A DNA stretch of 64,000 nt from Galdieria yellowstonensis (Eukaryota > Rhodophyta > Bangiophyceae > Galdieriales > Galdieriaceae), in assembly GCA_026122205.1 (NCBI GenBank), contig JANCYU010000045.1, positions 62,001 through 126,000 on the forward strand. Direction: 5' to 3'. The position numbers and the translations under genes are program-made. Below the pieces are notes generated by a model, which made no database searches, was not told where the DNA came from, and saw only the letters and a list, made by a program, of their open reading frames with translations. Positions 1-12,589 of this stretch are shown one piece after another. Position 1 is the stretch's first letter; each line of letters starts with the position of its first letter.

Positions 1-151
1 CATGACAAGAGGCAAATTCTCGTGTTTCCCATTATTCTTACTTGACGATGTTTCCTTCATGGTTAGCGACAAGGTTGTTGAAAGCACCTCAACAAGCAAC
101 AGATTAGAGGAACACTCGAGATAAGAAAAAAACATAGTTGTTGACCACATA

Positions 152-1269
152 ATGAATACTTGGGAAGACAATTCTGATAATATTGGAGAACCTGCCAAGA
201 AAAAGGCTTGTACAGACGCTTCCGTTTCACAAAAAACTGGGACGAGTTTGAAGTTTCTTTCGTGGAACGTCAACAGTATCAAGCGCGTATTAGAAAGAAA
301 GCAGTTGATCAATCTTGTGGTTCAAGAGAATCCAGACTTTTTATGTTTGCAAGAAACCAAGTTAACGGAAGATAGAATACCTGGCGCCTTTTTATTGCCG
401 CAATACCACAAGTATTTCTGTTGTTGTGAAACAAAACGTGGCTATTCAGGAACTGCGTTGTTTAGTAAGACAGCTCCCATAGCCGTATATAAGGACTTTG
501 AAGGAGCTTATCCCGAACATCATAAGAGTGGGTAAGCTTCTTTGGATGCTTTTGGGATGGATGAGATATCCTATTGTGTTGATACTTGTTGTGTCCAGTC
601 GTCTTATTGTCGCGGAATATGAGAACTTTTATGTGGCTAGTATGTAAGTAGTTGTTTGTGTTATTCTACATAGGAGCGTGGAATCGATAAACCTACCAAA
701 GCTATGTACCCAATTCTGGAGATAAGCTCAAGAATTTGGAATATCGCCTGCATTCATGGGACCCCGATTTTCGTCGCTATGTAGTCGAACTGCAGGTATA
801 TAGAATGAACAAGTTGCTACGAAATTACAAGAATAATATCGTCTTTGTGGTTTCTTAGACAAAGAAACCCGTCATTTTATTGGGTGATTTCAACGTTGCT
901 CATGAAGAAATAGATGTGTATGCTCCCGACCGATTGCGTTCCAAAGCTGGCTTTGTTGCTAGTGAACGTGAACATTTTTCCCAGTTTTTGAAAGAAACCA
1001 ACACGATCGATACATTTCGTTATTTGTATCCTCGACAAACACAAGCATATACATTCTGGGAGTACAAGACGGGAGGTAGAATTCGTAACCAGGGTTGGAG
1101 GATCGATTATTGGTAGGAATGTAGTCATATCTTTGTTATATTTTTATTTTCGTTTTCTAGTTTGATATCTTGTTCTTTGGTGGAGCGTCTGATGGATTCC
1201 TTCATATTGGACAAAGTACAAGGAAGCGATCATTGTCCAGTAGGAATTCGATTGTTGTGGAGTGCTTAA
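152..1269 (+). CDS. AP endonuclease, exonuclease III family
   Basis: Apurinic/apyrimidinic endonuclease of the ExoIII/APE1 family, which cuts the DNA backbone 5' to abasic sites in base-excision repair. I read five exons: 152-531, 599-643, 702-795, 859-1112 and 1161-1269, with introns of about 48-67 bp. Family motifs follow in order: WNVNSIK near the start, the metal-binding QETKL, the joined SGRLIVAEYENFYV and IYVPNSG segments, GDFN, and the terminal GSDHCPVGI with the catalytic histidine. About 290 residues after splicing, normal for the family. The roughly 40 residues before the catalytic domain are polar and lysine-rich (PAKKKA), which would suit a nuclear signal. It begins the window and is followed 43 bp later by the BAR gene on the same strand. 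Family assignment is firm; exon ends were chosen from GT/AG signals plus the expected protein. Confidence 0.9.
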
Positions 1270-1312
1270 GATTCGGATTTGGTTGGTGTTTTTCCATCCG
1301 TCAAGGAGAGAG

Positions 1313-2374
1313 ATGGACCAGGAAGCAAGTTCTAGTTCAAAGAGTTATAAGAAAAAGTTTTCTGGGACATATCAAAAAGCAAAGCAAAGAGTGTTGAATA
1401 AATTGGGAAAACGAACGACGCTTACAAGAAGACCCAAAATAGACTCCTTGTCCAAGGAGTTTGATGTGACCATAGAAACCAAAGAAAGCTTGGAAAAGAG
1501 GCTTTCAACCTTTCAACACAAACTCAACAGTGTGTTGGCTTGTGGAAGAGACTTGAGAGATACTTATTTGCAGTTGTGGAAGGTAAGTAGCTACTTTGAA
1601 ATAGGTTGTCGACACGATAATACCGTTTTATAGAACCAAGTAGGTAGCTTAGTTTGGAACAATGAACAAGAAAGCTATGAAAGAAGCAAATCTCCTTCGG
1701 AAACGAGGTGGATTGCAGACTTGGAACGGGCAATATATGAGCAGGATCGACAGATAGACGATGCTATGGAGCGTTTCCACGCAAAGTTGACCAACTTATC
1801 AGAGAGTCCTATTTCCCTAGATGCTCAGAGAGAATCCGAGCTTATCGAAAATGTAAAACACGCCAAAAAGTTGTATAAAGAGTGTAGGACGAATTACAGT
1901 GACTCGGTGATCGATAGCCACAGTGCTTCTTCCAGTGCTCGTTCCAAGGAAGCATTGGCGAAACAAAAGTACGATTCTCAAGCCGAAGTATTTGCTCAGG
2001 AGATTGTCGCTTTCTTGGAACATTTCCGTCATCAACTGCCTGAACGTTTGGCGGAATTTTTTGAAGCACAAGACAAGATGCTTACTGCAGTGGCCAACGC
2101 ACATGCAGCTTCCATGTCCATGTTGGGTAGTTTCAAGTTGGAGAAAGATTCCCAAAAGAAACGACGGGAAGATTATATGGAACAACAATCTCCAGTACTA
2201 CAGTCATCATTCGCATCGTCTTTGGATAAGAATAGTTCCTATCATAAAGCTGGAGAAGAAGAAGAAGAAGAAGAAGGAAGAAAGAGAACGGACCAGCAGC
2301 AACAATCCAATTCGGATTGGGACCTCATTTACGGAATTGAACAAGTGGACTTGCGACCACCGGCAGCAGACTGA
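1313..2374 (+). CDS. BAR-domain-like membrane-curvature protein
   Basis: Two exons (1313-1582 and 1634-2374) joined across a 51-bp intron starting GTAAGT. The product, about 337 residues, has a basic N-terminus, then a long region of heptad-rich helices ending around residue 270 (FAQEIVAFLEHFRHQLPERL, then a helix with TAVANAHAASMSML). This is the pattern of classical amphiphysin/RVS-type BAR domains, which dimerise and bind curved membrane during endocytosis or vesicle traffic. The C-terminal tail is low-complexity: a run of glutamates (GAA repeat near 2257-2275) and a glutamine stretch, ending DWDLIYGIEQVDLRPP. No SH3 domain follows. The BAR call rests on helix pattern and weak family resemblance, so another coiled-coil fold is possible. 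Confidence 0.6.
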
Positions 2375-2415
2375 CAAGAAGTAAAACAGCAACCCAAGTT
2401 GGAGTTTTAACAAGG

Positions 2416-2931
2416 ATGGAAAAGGACAACGATAACAGCTGGAACGTCGAGGATAAAGACTCGGTGGAGTTGTTCTTAGATGCAGCTCGTTTTGGTGACC
2501 TTTCCCTAGTTGTTGATTTGTATTCTCAGTATTCCAATAAACGTGTGTTGGAAGGCAGAGACGAGTTTCAGAATACACCCCTGCACTTGGCTTCGGGTAA
2601 TGGACACTTGGAAGTAGTAAAGTTTCTCGTCAGCCAAGGCGCCATTGTCAACGCTCTCAACGAGTAGGTTGGTTTTTGGACAATGCATTGTATGTTCTTA
2701 CTTTGAAGTGCTGGAAATACTCCTTTGCATTGGGCAGCACTACTAGGGGAATTACAAGTGGTGGAGTATTTGTTAAGCCAAGGAGCAGATCCTTGTATTC
2801 ACAACGAGTTTCAACGAACGCCGTTGGATGAAGCACTAGGTAAAGGGCACACTTCGGTAGTGTCTGTATTGGAAAAGGTTTTAGAGTCGCAAGGCAAAAC
2901 AGATACGAGTTGGTTGAAGGAGGATACATAG
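2416..2931 (+). CDS. Small ankyrin-repeat protein
   Basis: Two exons, 2416-2663 and 2709-2931, separated by a 45-bp intron; the junction restores an Asn-Asp pair ahead of AGNTPLHWAALLG. The product is about 156 residues, made almost entirely of three to four ankyrin repeats: NTPLHLASGNGHLEVVKFLVSQGA, then NTPLHWAALLGELQVVEYLLSQGADP, then a degenerate RTPLDEALGKGH repeat. The size and acidic N-terminus resemble yeast Yar1 (a chaperone for ribosomal protein Rps3), but ankyrin repeats alone do not define a partner, so no symbol is given. It lies 41 bp after the BAR gene on the same strand and converges on the nitrilase. Confidence 0.8.
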
Positions 2932-2971
2932 AATGGAAGAGAAGACCAAGTGGAACCAGTAAACATTTGTC

Positions 2972-3000
2972 ATATCATATATATATATATATATTCCAGT
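2972..3000. repeat. Short AT microsatellite
   Basis: A (TA)n tract in the 194-bp gap between the convergent ankyrin and nitrilase genes. Similar short AT dinucleotide tracts recur inside introns of this window, for example near 25540 and 25850. Confidence 0.6.
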
Positions 3001-3125
3001 GGACTGTTGGTCACCAAAGATGATGGTGGATATATTCCTACATACATAAATACAATACGCAGAAATAGGAAACTTTCGATATATATTATAATCTTTCTAT
3101 TTATATCCAAGCAATGCAGTTTTCA

Positions 3126-4205
3126 TCACAATTCCTTCATCTCCTCTTCCTTGTTATTCTCCTCGTAGCTATGACCTCGTGGAGGAGGAGACTGCACATG
3201 GGATGGAAATGACTTTTCGTGATAAAAAGGCTGCAAGGAAGAAAAGTTTACCGACAAATGGAAAACGTCAAATCTATTATATCCACCAGATATGTCGTGT
3301 ATCTTTTTCCAGAAAATTCCTTGGCTCAAATCGATTTCTGCCACGACTAGGCCTTCCTTGGTACTGAGTGGCTGTCCCAGTGTCTCGCCTTGAGGACCTA
3401 CAATCATGGAAACCGATGGAGGCGCAGACTCCAACACGCTCCTTACACTTGGATCATACTCAGAAATGAGTTGTACTAAGCTCGGATCTTTACAACAGGA
3501 AGCAACGATATTGAAAAGTTTTCCTTCAAACGCATGTGCTGCAGCACGAATGCGTATGGCTTCTTCCAACGAATAATTGCTATGGCTATTTCTACTGGTT
3601 GGCCAACACGGAGGATAAGTAGATATGTGCACTTGTTCTCCTTGTGCAATGAGACTAAAACGAGCCAACGTATTGGTATTTTCCCCACATATGAGCGTTC
3701 CTACTCGACCTAACGCCGTGGTTTCTAAAACTTCCAAACCGCTGCCATCTCCATTGGCCCAAGTAAGCTTTTCTGCAAAAGTAGGCACCAATTTTCGGTG
3801 GTTTCTTTTCAAATTCCCTTTGTTGTCAAACACAAGATTGCTATTCCATAAAGTACCAACACTGTGCTTGCTTCTTTCTGTAATGCCGATGGAAATGTAG
3901 ATATTGTTCTCCCGGGCTATTCGGGCAACCTCCTCGGTGATATTGCTAGGAACCTCTACAGAAGTTTCATACAGTCGCTGAAAAAGCTCGTGCTGATCGA
4001 GAGGAGATAAAACTAGGTTCCATACTGGAAATCCTGGGAGAAACGACTCACCAAAAGCTACTAGTGCTGCCCCTTGGCGAGCTGCTTGAATAACGTACGA
4101 TTCGATCTTTTCTAGCGTCTTTTCGATATTAAAATAGATGGGAGATACGTGAGCAGCTGCAACGGTGACTCGAGGAAAACTCCAGCTTCCATATTCGCGG
4201 TTCAT
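3126..4205 (-). CDS. Nitrilase (carbon-nitrogen hydrolase), intronless
   Basis: A single uninterrupted reading frame of 359 residues. All three catalytic residues of branch-1 nitrilases are present in context: Glu in VAFGESFLPGFP, Lys in RNHRKLVPTFAEK, and Cys in GTLICGENTN. The WPTSRN/HSNYS segment and length also fit aliphatic or aryl nitrilases and cyanide hydratases of bacteria, fungi and plants, which hydrolyse R-CN to the acid (or amide) plus ammonia. The start at 4205 is the first ATG; a longer reading to 4331 begins with TTG and is not supported. It lacks introns in a region where almost every long gene has them, which hints at acquisition from bacteria. The substrate cannot be told from the sequence. 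Confidence 0.88.
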   Translation of the reverse strand: MNREYGSWSFPRVTVAAAHVSPIYFNIEKTLEKIESYVIQAARQGAALVAFGESFLPGFPVWNLVLSPLDQHELFQRLYETSVEVPSNITEEVARIARENNIYISIGITERSKHSVGTLWNSNLVFDNKGNLKRNHRKLVPTFAEKLTWANGDGSGLEVLETTALGRVGTLICGENTNTLARFSLIAQGEQVHISTYPPCWPTSRNSHSNYSLEEAIRIRAAAHAFEGKLFNIVASCCKDPSLVQLISEYDPSVRSVLESAPPSVSMIVGPQGETLGQPLSTKEGLVVAEIDLSQGIFWKKIHDISGGYNRFDVFHLSVNFSSLQPFYHEKSFPSHVQSPPPRGHSYEENNKEEEMKEL

Positions 4206-4358
4206 TTCTTTTTGTATAGGAAACGCATCAACTAAGGTTGAAAATGCCAAGAGAAAAAGATTGCAATTTCTCTCCTTCCGATCTTTGTTTCTACCGCTGA
4301 TTGGTGACGCACTTGGTTGCGAGATTGACAACTGTTGCAGTTGTCAGTGAAAAACAAA

Positions 4359-5894
4359 CTAGTCAACTTTATTCAGGTCAAGTGCAGCCAACTTTTTCAA
4401 AGGCTGCCAACATTCTGTGTAATGTACATCTAAATGGTTAGGATCCAACGCCCAGTCTGTCAACTTGATCATTCGACTGGTTTCAAACATAAACGCCAAA
4501 CTTTCGTCACCAATGCGTGAAGGAGCCAACTCTACGTTACTCGCCTTTTCAAAAGTAACTGCATCTGGTCCATGAGCTGCCATCATGCTGTGCAAAGATG
4601 CACCTCCTGGAACAAAGCCTTCTGCTTTGGCATCATATTGTCCACGAATCAAACCCTGAACAACAATTGTCCACACAAAATCGTTACAATATCAAGTCTC
4701 ATTACTTACCATATACTCGGTCATACAGTTGCGATGAAAGTAAGGTGGTCGAAAGGTATGTTCTTGCGTCATCCAACGAGGCGGAAAGATAACGAAATCG
4801 ACCACTGCCAACCCAGGAGTATTACTTTTACATGTCAAAACAGTAAAAATGGAGGGATCCATATGATCATATAATACGCTGTTCACCGGGCAAAACAAGC
4901 TCAAATCATAGATAAACGGAGCATAATTGCCATGCCAACCCACAACATCAAAAGGAGAGTGATCTAGCGAGAAACGAAACAATTTCCCGCCATATTTCTG
5001 AATAACTGTAAAGGCAACTTCCTTCTCTTCGTAATGAGCAACAGGATAAAGAAAGTCTCTAGGAGCTGCTAGACCATTGGAACCAATGGGTCCTAGATCA
5101 GGTAGCTCAAAATGTCCAGAATATACCTGTTCCACAAACATGAAGCAGTTGGAATTGTAAATATAATAAGATATGTACCTCACAAATGTATCCACGGGCT
5201 TTTTCATCCAGGAGTTTTACTCGAAACTTGATTCCACGAGGAACAACAGCAATATGTCCAGGTTGCAAAGGCAAAAGGCCAAGCTCCGTTTCCAATCGAA
5301 GACCGCCTTCTTGAGGAACGATCAACCAGTCTCCATCAGAGTTGAAAAAACACTTATTTTCCATACTACAATTGGCAATATACAAATGAATTGCCACTCC
5401 TAAAAACACAAGTCAAGCCTCCACGAAATTTCTGGATACATTGTCATACCATCTCTACTAGTAGGATCACCTTGAGTTCCTATAGTTACCAAACCTTGAA
5501 TAAAGTCAGTGGGCTTGTCTAGAGAAGAATAGTCTAGAGGCTTCCACCGCAATCTTTCCGGGGTTAGGTGGGTTCCTTCTGTTAGAAAAGGCGCTTCTTC
5601 TGGTGCCGCAACCACTTTTCCATGCTTCACACTTGGCATAATCCTATAGAGCCACGTCCTCAAGTTCTTCTCTACACAATTGTATAGCAAGTTGAGAACG
5701 AAATACGAGCATATTCCAAGCTACAAACCTCGCGGCATAGTAAAGGAACTTCCCGAGAGTTGTTCTGCATACAGTCCAAAAGGACACTTCTGAGGATTAT
5801 TTTGTCCTTTTGGTATTGCTCCAACTATGGCTTCTGTTTCAAAATAACTTGCATAGCCTGAAAGAAGTGGTATAGTAGTCTTTGGTTTGTCCAT
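4359..5894 (-). CDS. HGD: Homogentisate 1,2-dioxygenase
   Basis: Fe(II) ring-cleaving dioxygenase that turns homogentisate into maleylacetoacetate in tyrosine catabolism. Five exons are read on the minus strand. The N-terminus carries LLSGYASYFETEA and KCPFGLYAEQLSG, then TWLYRIMPSV, the cupin segment VPQEGGLRLETELG with VPRGIKFRV, and the metal-binding C-terminal part. There the His and Glu ligands sit in FHRNCMTEYM and the third ligand in MAAHGPDA. Introns fall near 5692-5735, 5400, 5127-5175 and 4655-4709. Start ATG is at 5894, only 78 bp after the stop of the upstream RAV1-like gene on the same strand. No transit peptide is evident, so it is probably cytosolic. Confidence 0.93.
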
Positions 5895-5972
5895 TTGCTT
5901 CGGTTACTGCACAAGGACACTACGAGCTAAGAACCTCTTCCAATATTTTTCTCTCCTCGACTGACCAATTCC

Positions 5973-8900
5973 TCAGGACTGTCCCTTGGACGACTCCCGC
6001 CAGCCCTTTCCCCAAACTCTTAAGCTGCCATCTGCACAACCAACCAAAAGACAGGTGTCCGTCAAACAGCTGGTCAATATCCCGCTAGGTGCTAGAGAAA
6101 AAGTTCGCCAAGGATTCCACTCTGCCAACGAGAGAGATGATTTATGCTGAACGGTCTGAATAGTATCCAAACATTTCATTGTTCTACCAATACACAAAGT
6201 AAAGCCAACAACAACCACTAAGAGCACTTGAGACCTACCTACTATCCCACAATTTTCCATCTCCACGACTAGAACCACTAAAAATAGCCCTTGCTTTGTT
6301 TGTTTCGACACAAAGAGTTTGAATTTCTCCTCGATGCACCGATGCCAATTCTGCTACACAATGTCGCATTCGAATATCGACCAATGAGATGGAACCATCC
6401 AGGCCACCAGTCACTATTTTGGTTCGATCTTCTAATATTAACAAGCAACTACCTATTTGAATTGTAAAAATTTCTCAATAGACTAATGAAATCAACTTGC
6501 TTTCATTTCCGTGATTGACCTTGCATGTCCATTCAGGGCGTATGTTATAATGTGGTGACCGAATGTCATATACGCGTAAGGAATTACCGGAAGCAATCGG
6601 CCCTTGTGGTGAGCCAACTACTCCAATCAAATTTCTATCATCCAAGAAAATGGCTTGTGAAGCCCGACGCTTTCCAAATGCTTCGATGACTAGTAACAAT
6701 CAATGGATATTGTCGAGCACCGCAAACAAATCTCAGGGATACTTACTTATTGGAGATGCAACAGTACTTCTACCCACGGCTAAGAAGGGTTCATCCCAAA
6801 TCACAAGTTGACCTGTGGCATGACAAGCAACGAGACGTTCACCAAAAGAAGAGAATGCCAACGATGATATTCGACCAACATTTGGCACTTTCCATTGTCC
6901 TAAACAGGAAACTTGTCCAAAATTCCACAATTTGATAGTGCCATCCACATGTCCTGAAGCATATTTCTGACGAACTGGATCTGAAGTTACACATGTCGCT
7001 TGAGTGGCATACTTCCAAATTCTATCCGAGGAGGATGTTTCCTCGCTAGGTTTGCTTTCATTCCAAATAAAACTGGAAGCACTTGAAGAACGATGAAAAT
7101 AGGACTGGGGAGATGATTGCTGTCTCGTGAAATCGAGAATAGGTATATCTATCAGTCCAGTCAAAGTTGCCACAGCTATCCAACAAGGATCATCACTCGA
7201 TATACATAAGGAACGAATGGCTTCATGCTTATCTCCTTTCCACAGACAAACAGAGCCATAGGCACTGAACATGTGCGGATAAGATTCTCTATCAACGTCT
7301 CCTTCCTGCTTTAGCACGCCATAATTTTGGTTGCAAATGGTTGCCTATCGACTCTTTATAGCTTTCCTCCACAAACTTGCCGCCAACACTTACCTTTTCG
7401 AGATCGAGTTTTCTCATTCCTTCCAGAACCAACCATCCTTCTTCCAACAGTCTCTTACAAGAACTATCCTTTTGATACAGCAACGACCAAAGGGAATACA
7501 AACGATCCTGTCCAACATTCGAAGAATGATCGTATGAAACAGCAAGAGGATATCTTCTTTGAGACCAATCTCTATAAAATTCTTCAAATATCGATTGAAT
7601 CTTGCACTCAACATGTAAGGCTTCCTCTCTTTGACTAGTCCTCTGCATGACAATCAAACGCCATTGTCGCCATAAATAAATCCATATAGCTTTCTCGAGT
7701 ACATAAAGAATAGCTTGTCGCTTTATATCATTTTGTATACAACACTTGAAATACCGGATGCTTGGTAAACAACTCAACTCTTCATGTGTCGTTGAACCAC
7801 GTCCACTTGGATGAAAAGAATGACTACTCGCTACCCTTCGTAGCGATTCTGGGCTCTTTACTTTATCAGGCATCTTTGGAGGCTTTACATTCCTTGAAAA
7901 TTCTACACTCGGGCAGTTGAAAGACAACAAATTAAGCACTGTCTCTACTTGAAAAGTTTCTTGCATGGCAGATGAAATATCCATTAACCAACGACAATAA
8001 CTATAAACAGATTGAGTCGTTCTCCACAATTGCACATCCGAGGAGAAATATCTCAAAGCATCCAGAGACTCCATCGTTTCTGAAATGGTATCAAATAAAG
8101 CACGAGTTGATAAGATACTCGTCCTCCATGAAATGCCGCTGTTGATCCACTGTTTCACTAGATTTCTTAATACAGAATTCCAGGAAAATAGCCATTTGTT
8201 CCACCAGTCTTGTTTCCATGCACTGCTCCCACAAAGTTCCAAGCCAAGCCATTTCCTTTCCAACCACAAAAAAGATAACAATCGAGTACACTTTGCTAGT
8301 TTCTCTCCATCCTTTCTTTCCAACTCATTCCATAACCATCCAAAAGGAAAGTGTGATAAAGGATGAAAATCGGTTTCTAGTTCTTGCCACATATCATTGC
8401 AAATTCTCTTATATTCGTTCAACTGTTCTGACGTTAATTCTACCAAACAAGAAATAAAATAATACCATAAAAACTCGACACGCTCTTCACCATGCAGAAG
8501 AGTTTCTAATGTAATGCCAGTCATCGTGGTAACGGAATACAAACAACCCAAACCAAATATAGGATCGCAAGTAAACCACTGTTTTCCATATTCCATCAAT
8601 AAAGATATCCATGGATGCCGTTCCGAGTTGAGTCTATTGCTCTTTTTCAAATACACAAAGCTGATGTGTTGCAGCATCCACTCTGTCATCCAACAAGATT
8701 CCAAACCATTCTTTGCAGTATTTTCAAGAAAATCTGCAACTTGTTTTCTAGAAAGCAATAACAAGGGTCTTACGAGTGCATCCCAATGTTGGACACTTGG
8801 CATTGGCTGCAAACCTTGAGATGCCATCCAAGCCTCGACAAGTATCATTTCTTCCTTTTTTACCGTATCACTACTTTTAAGTAGGTTCAGTATCTGCCAC

Positions 8901-11900
8901 CTAAACTCACTATCTCCCCAATCAAATAAAAGACGACTGGCAACAAGAAACAACGAAATGTCATGTAATCTATACAACAGCAACTTGAGCCCTTCAAGTT
9001 TCTCATTGGCAAGGATGAACAAAGCGCTTGCCAATTCTATCTGATGCCTAGAGAGTGCTACATAAGCATTTTTCTTAGCTTTTAGTTGCACATCCGAACT
9101 TTCAAAGTCGCTGGAAAAAAATTCCCAATAACGTTTCATTCCTTTCACTTTGAACAACAACGATAGAGCTTTGGTTTTCCCAGATAGGACATACCTGCAA
9201 CAACATTTATGCATCGTTCCGATTATAGCAACTAAAAATACCTACCACAAACAAGTATCCATAGGATTCTGTCGTTGTTGGAAAGATGCTCTGGCACAAG
9301 AATCGACAATATATATCAAGTCGTCTCTTCTATTCACCCAATATCCCACTCCATAATAACGATACAAATGCCACAAACTGTCAAAATACTGTCCATCTCC
9401 ACAAATGGTTGGATTGCTGTTTGTCCCTTGTTCCGAGTAAAACAATATTTCAAAAAGTAAGTTTTCACAGTCAGAAATACAGGCCAATAAAATAATAGGC
9501 AAGGGAAGGACCGAACATTTTGGATACTTCATATACCACACCTTTGAAATCATCAAAAATTGGAAAGCCATCGTATCTAAAGGGAGTTGTTGGCTCCCTA
9601 CGAGCCAATAAGAAGACAACCAGCCTTTTAAGGTTTCTTTCCATCGGCTGTTGTTAGACATCCAACTGTCATCATTCTGAAAAACGTCAAGTGCCTTTTG
9701 AATATATTTCTTGGTATCATCTGTAAGACCACTTCTATTGTACTCAAATTGGTTGCCTCCACGAGCAGCTCGCAAATACTGAAAGAACAGTCTAGTCAAA
9801 AAGACTGCATTCCATAGTTTTTCAATTTGACCGCCAGTGGAAGAAACGTTAGCCATCGAAAAAATGATGGAATCCAGATAAAAGGTCAAGCAATTCCAGT
9901 CATGAAATAAACAAAACCAAAACAACAACCGGTCAGGATCTAACCAATTCAGCGAGGGTATAGGATTCTCCTCAGTATAAACAAGAATTTGGTGATTTTG
10001 ATATTCCAACCAACAATTCCTTTCTCCTGATATCGAAAGCTCATGAAATCCTCTACCTTGTTGGCACTTTTTGACTTTCCTTATACCAGAGTCTGCATAA
10101 CTATAACAAATAGAATGTCTTTTGTTTCCAAACACTATTTCCCAAACCAAATACCAACAACAATCCTCTGTATCTCTCAACCATCGTAAATTTGTAAACT
10201 GTGTTCTTTCATTATCTATCCATGTGTGACTGTCTGACGTATGTATTGGAAACCATTTTTCACAAGGATATTCACCTAATCTTATCCATGTCTGGTGTCT
10301 ATTATTTGTGTAAAGAATGGCTAATAGATTGCCTCGACTATTTAAAGTCATATCTACAACACGACATTCACGTTCCAAAGAATAGTTGCATATCGTTATC
10401 CAATCTTCATGGACAGCATTCAAATTCACTCTATGAATATTCAACTCGTCATTGGTTACTAAATATAAATAAAGGCAACCATCTTCTGGTCTCTCCTTTC
10501 CCAAAGCACAAATACAATCCTGTGCAAGTATTCGCACCATGCTGCAATGACAGTCATCATCTGCAATAAGAATACTCCATAAGTAAATACAGCCATTCAA
10601 CCATATCCATACTGTCAAAGTCTTTCGTCCTTCCTTGATACAATAGCAACTATATAAAATACGAACAACATTTTGGTTCCACAGAATATCATACACATTC
10701 CTAGGCAAGGTCACCATCGTGCTTTTTCCCAAAGACATCCAAAACAAACATATCCGAGGAGGAACCGTGTCGACAGCTATTAATAAATCTTCAGCAGAGT
10801 CTCTTCCATTTTTAGTAAAAGAACAAATGATGTGACAAGCCTTAAAGCCATATAATCTTCCAATAGGTCTAATATTCGAAAAATAATCTCCCGTTGCCTT
10901 CCATATCCAATGCTCCAGGGGAGAATAGCTAGTCGATACGATCCAACAACCAGGAGAAGCTTCCATGGCAGATAAATTCATTGGCTTCCATCGGGAGCTT
11001 TGAATACATTCAATATTTCCAATGTGTCCAAAAGTTGAACAGAGTGGAGTCTGATATTGAAATACTTTACAAGAATCCGATATTTGAATACAACTATAAT
11101 GCAAGCCAAAGGTAGCTTGTGCTCGATAACAAACGACAGAATCAATAACAGCAGGAGGCAGAGAAGGAAACCTTAGACGAACGGCTTTTTCTCGAACAAG
11201 TTCTGGTTCTAAAGGCAAATTTGTGTGATAAACGTCGATGGCCATTGACTTGGATGCAAGAAAGGACAAAGAGCTCTTCTTTTGTTCCAAGACATTGTTA
11301 TCTTCTTGCAAGGCTTCCAATCTTGCAAAACCAACATTTGGAAGATCATCTAAACCCCGAACTCTCCATAACTGGGAGCACGCGTCCATTACTCGAAATA
11401 TGAAATGAGAGGCTCGAGATAACTTGAAACCTAAGGAATCTCGTACTATCATGGACCACATAGGATCCATCAACGCCTCTTCCATTCGGCAATAGTAATC
11501 TTTCCAAAATAGGAAACCGGCGGTAGAAATATTTCTTTTGCCTGAAACATGAGGAGCTCTCAAAACTTGTTTCATCCAATCACGACCACCAGATCTTCTG
11601 CTGTGTGCTATTTTTGACCAAATACGAAACGTTCCATCTTCATCGATAGTTAAAAGAGCATTTCGACCCATTCCGAATGGTTTCCACTCCAAGTGCTGAA
11701 TACCACTATCGCCAACTTCCAATTCTGCAGGACCGAATGTTTCATAAAGCTGAGAATTATCCGACGAATTACCAAAAGATGGAAAGCCACTAGCAGAATG
11801 GCGTCGCCCTCTCCTCTGAATAGAAAACTTGGGCAATTCCGATTGACTTTCAAATATTTGAGTAATGCTATCAATACGCCAAACTCTTAGTTTCCTACTC

Positions 11901-12572
11901 TTCCAACCTGCAATGGCAAAGAATTTACCATCTGGGGATAATTCTCCATGATAAGCTATCATTCCTAGTTGATCATGATTCCAACAAAGTAAAACTTCTG
12001 GATTCAAACTATCCATCACCTCTTGAACGTTGTCTAAATAAGCTTCCTTTTGGTCTTGGTTCCACTGCCAAATAACCAAACCGCTACCAAATGCAGCCAG
12101 CCTTGTCCCGTTCAAACTCCAACTAAGTTGTTGAATAGTGGATAATTGTTCTGTACGTCCATTGTCCGGTGCAAAACTCAACGAACATTGCATTTTCCAT
12201 ATCCACTTGTCGATTTCCTTCTGTAGCACTACAACCTTTCCTTCTGCTAAAGCCACTGCTATCTTTTTCCAACATTAGATGCACGAAACTATTCCATGCA
12301 ACACCAATACCTGAAAACTAGATTGGCAAACTTTTAAACAAGTTATATTCGAGGAACAGCGAAACGTGGGTATTCTGCATTCACCGTTTCTCAAGTTGAT
12401 AAATATCAAGTGTTCCCAAGAGGCATAAACCTAGTATGACAGTTGTCAAAATGGGAGTATCTTTTTTGAATAAGCCAACAACCAGAATAGGTGCAAAGTT
12501 ACAATAAAATATATCATATCCGTTTCTTTCCAAAGTTGCCTTGGAAGCAAGCAAACGAGCAAATGTTGGCAT
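5973..12572 (-). CDS. RAV1/DmX-like (rabconnectin-3 alpha) V-ATPase regulator
   Basis: Very large protein of roughly 2,100 residues, with WD40 repeats at both ends and a long helical middle (the Rav1p_C region). This is the layout of yeast Rav1 and animal DmX/DMXL, the scaffold of the RAVE complex that assembles the V1 and Vo sectors of the proton-pumping V-ATPase. The main exons are about 12262-9243, 9215-7320, 7317-6734, 6699-6476, 6444-6243 and 6190-5973. The ends were reconstructed: exon 1 12572-12483, exon 2 12430-12311 (containing VYASWEHLIFIN, which aligns with the Rav1 FAYCSGNNLIIL segment), then IAVALAEGKVVVL. The C-terminus has GGLDGSISLVDIR, then GCADGSLRVWGKG. Start codon and exon 1 are the least certain part (its 5' splice site is GTTGTT, not GTAAG). 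The start lies 17 bp from that of THOC1. Confidence 0.8.
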
Positions 12573-12589
12573 AGAAAAGAATTTTTCCA

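Noticed and set aside
4206..4331. N-terminal extension of the nitrilase
   Set aside because: The frame is open but starts with TTG; family alignment begins just after the ATG at 4205.
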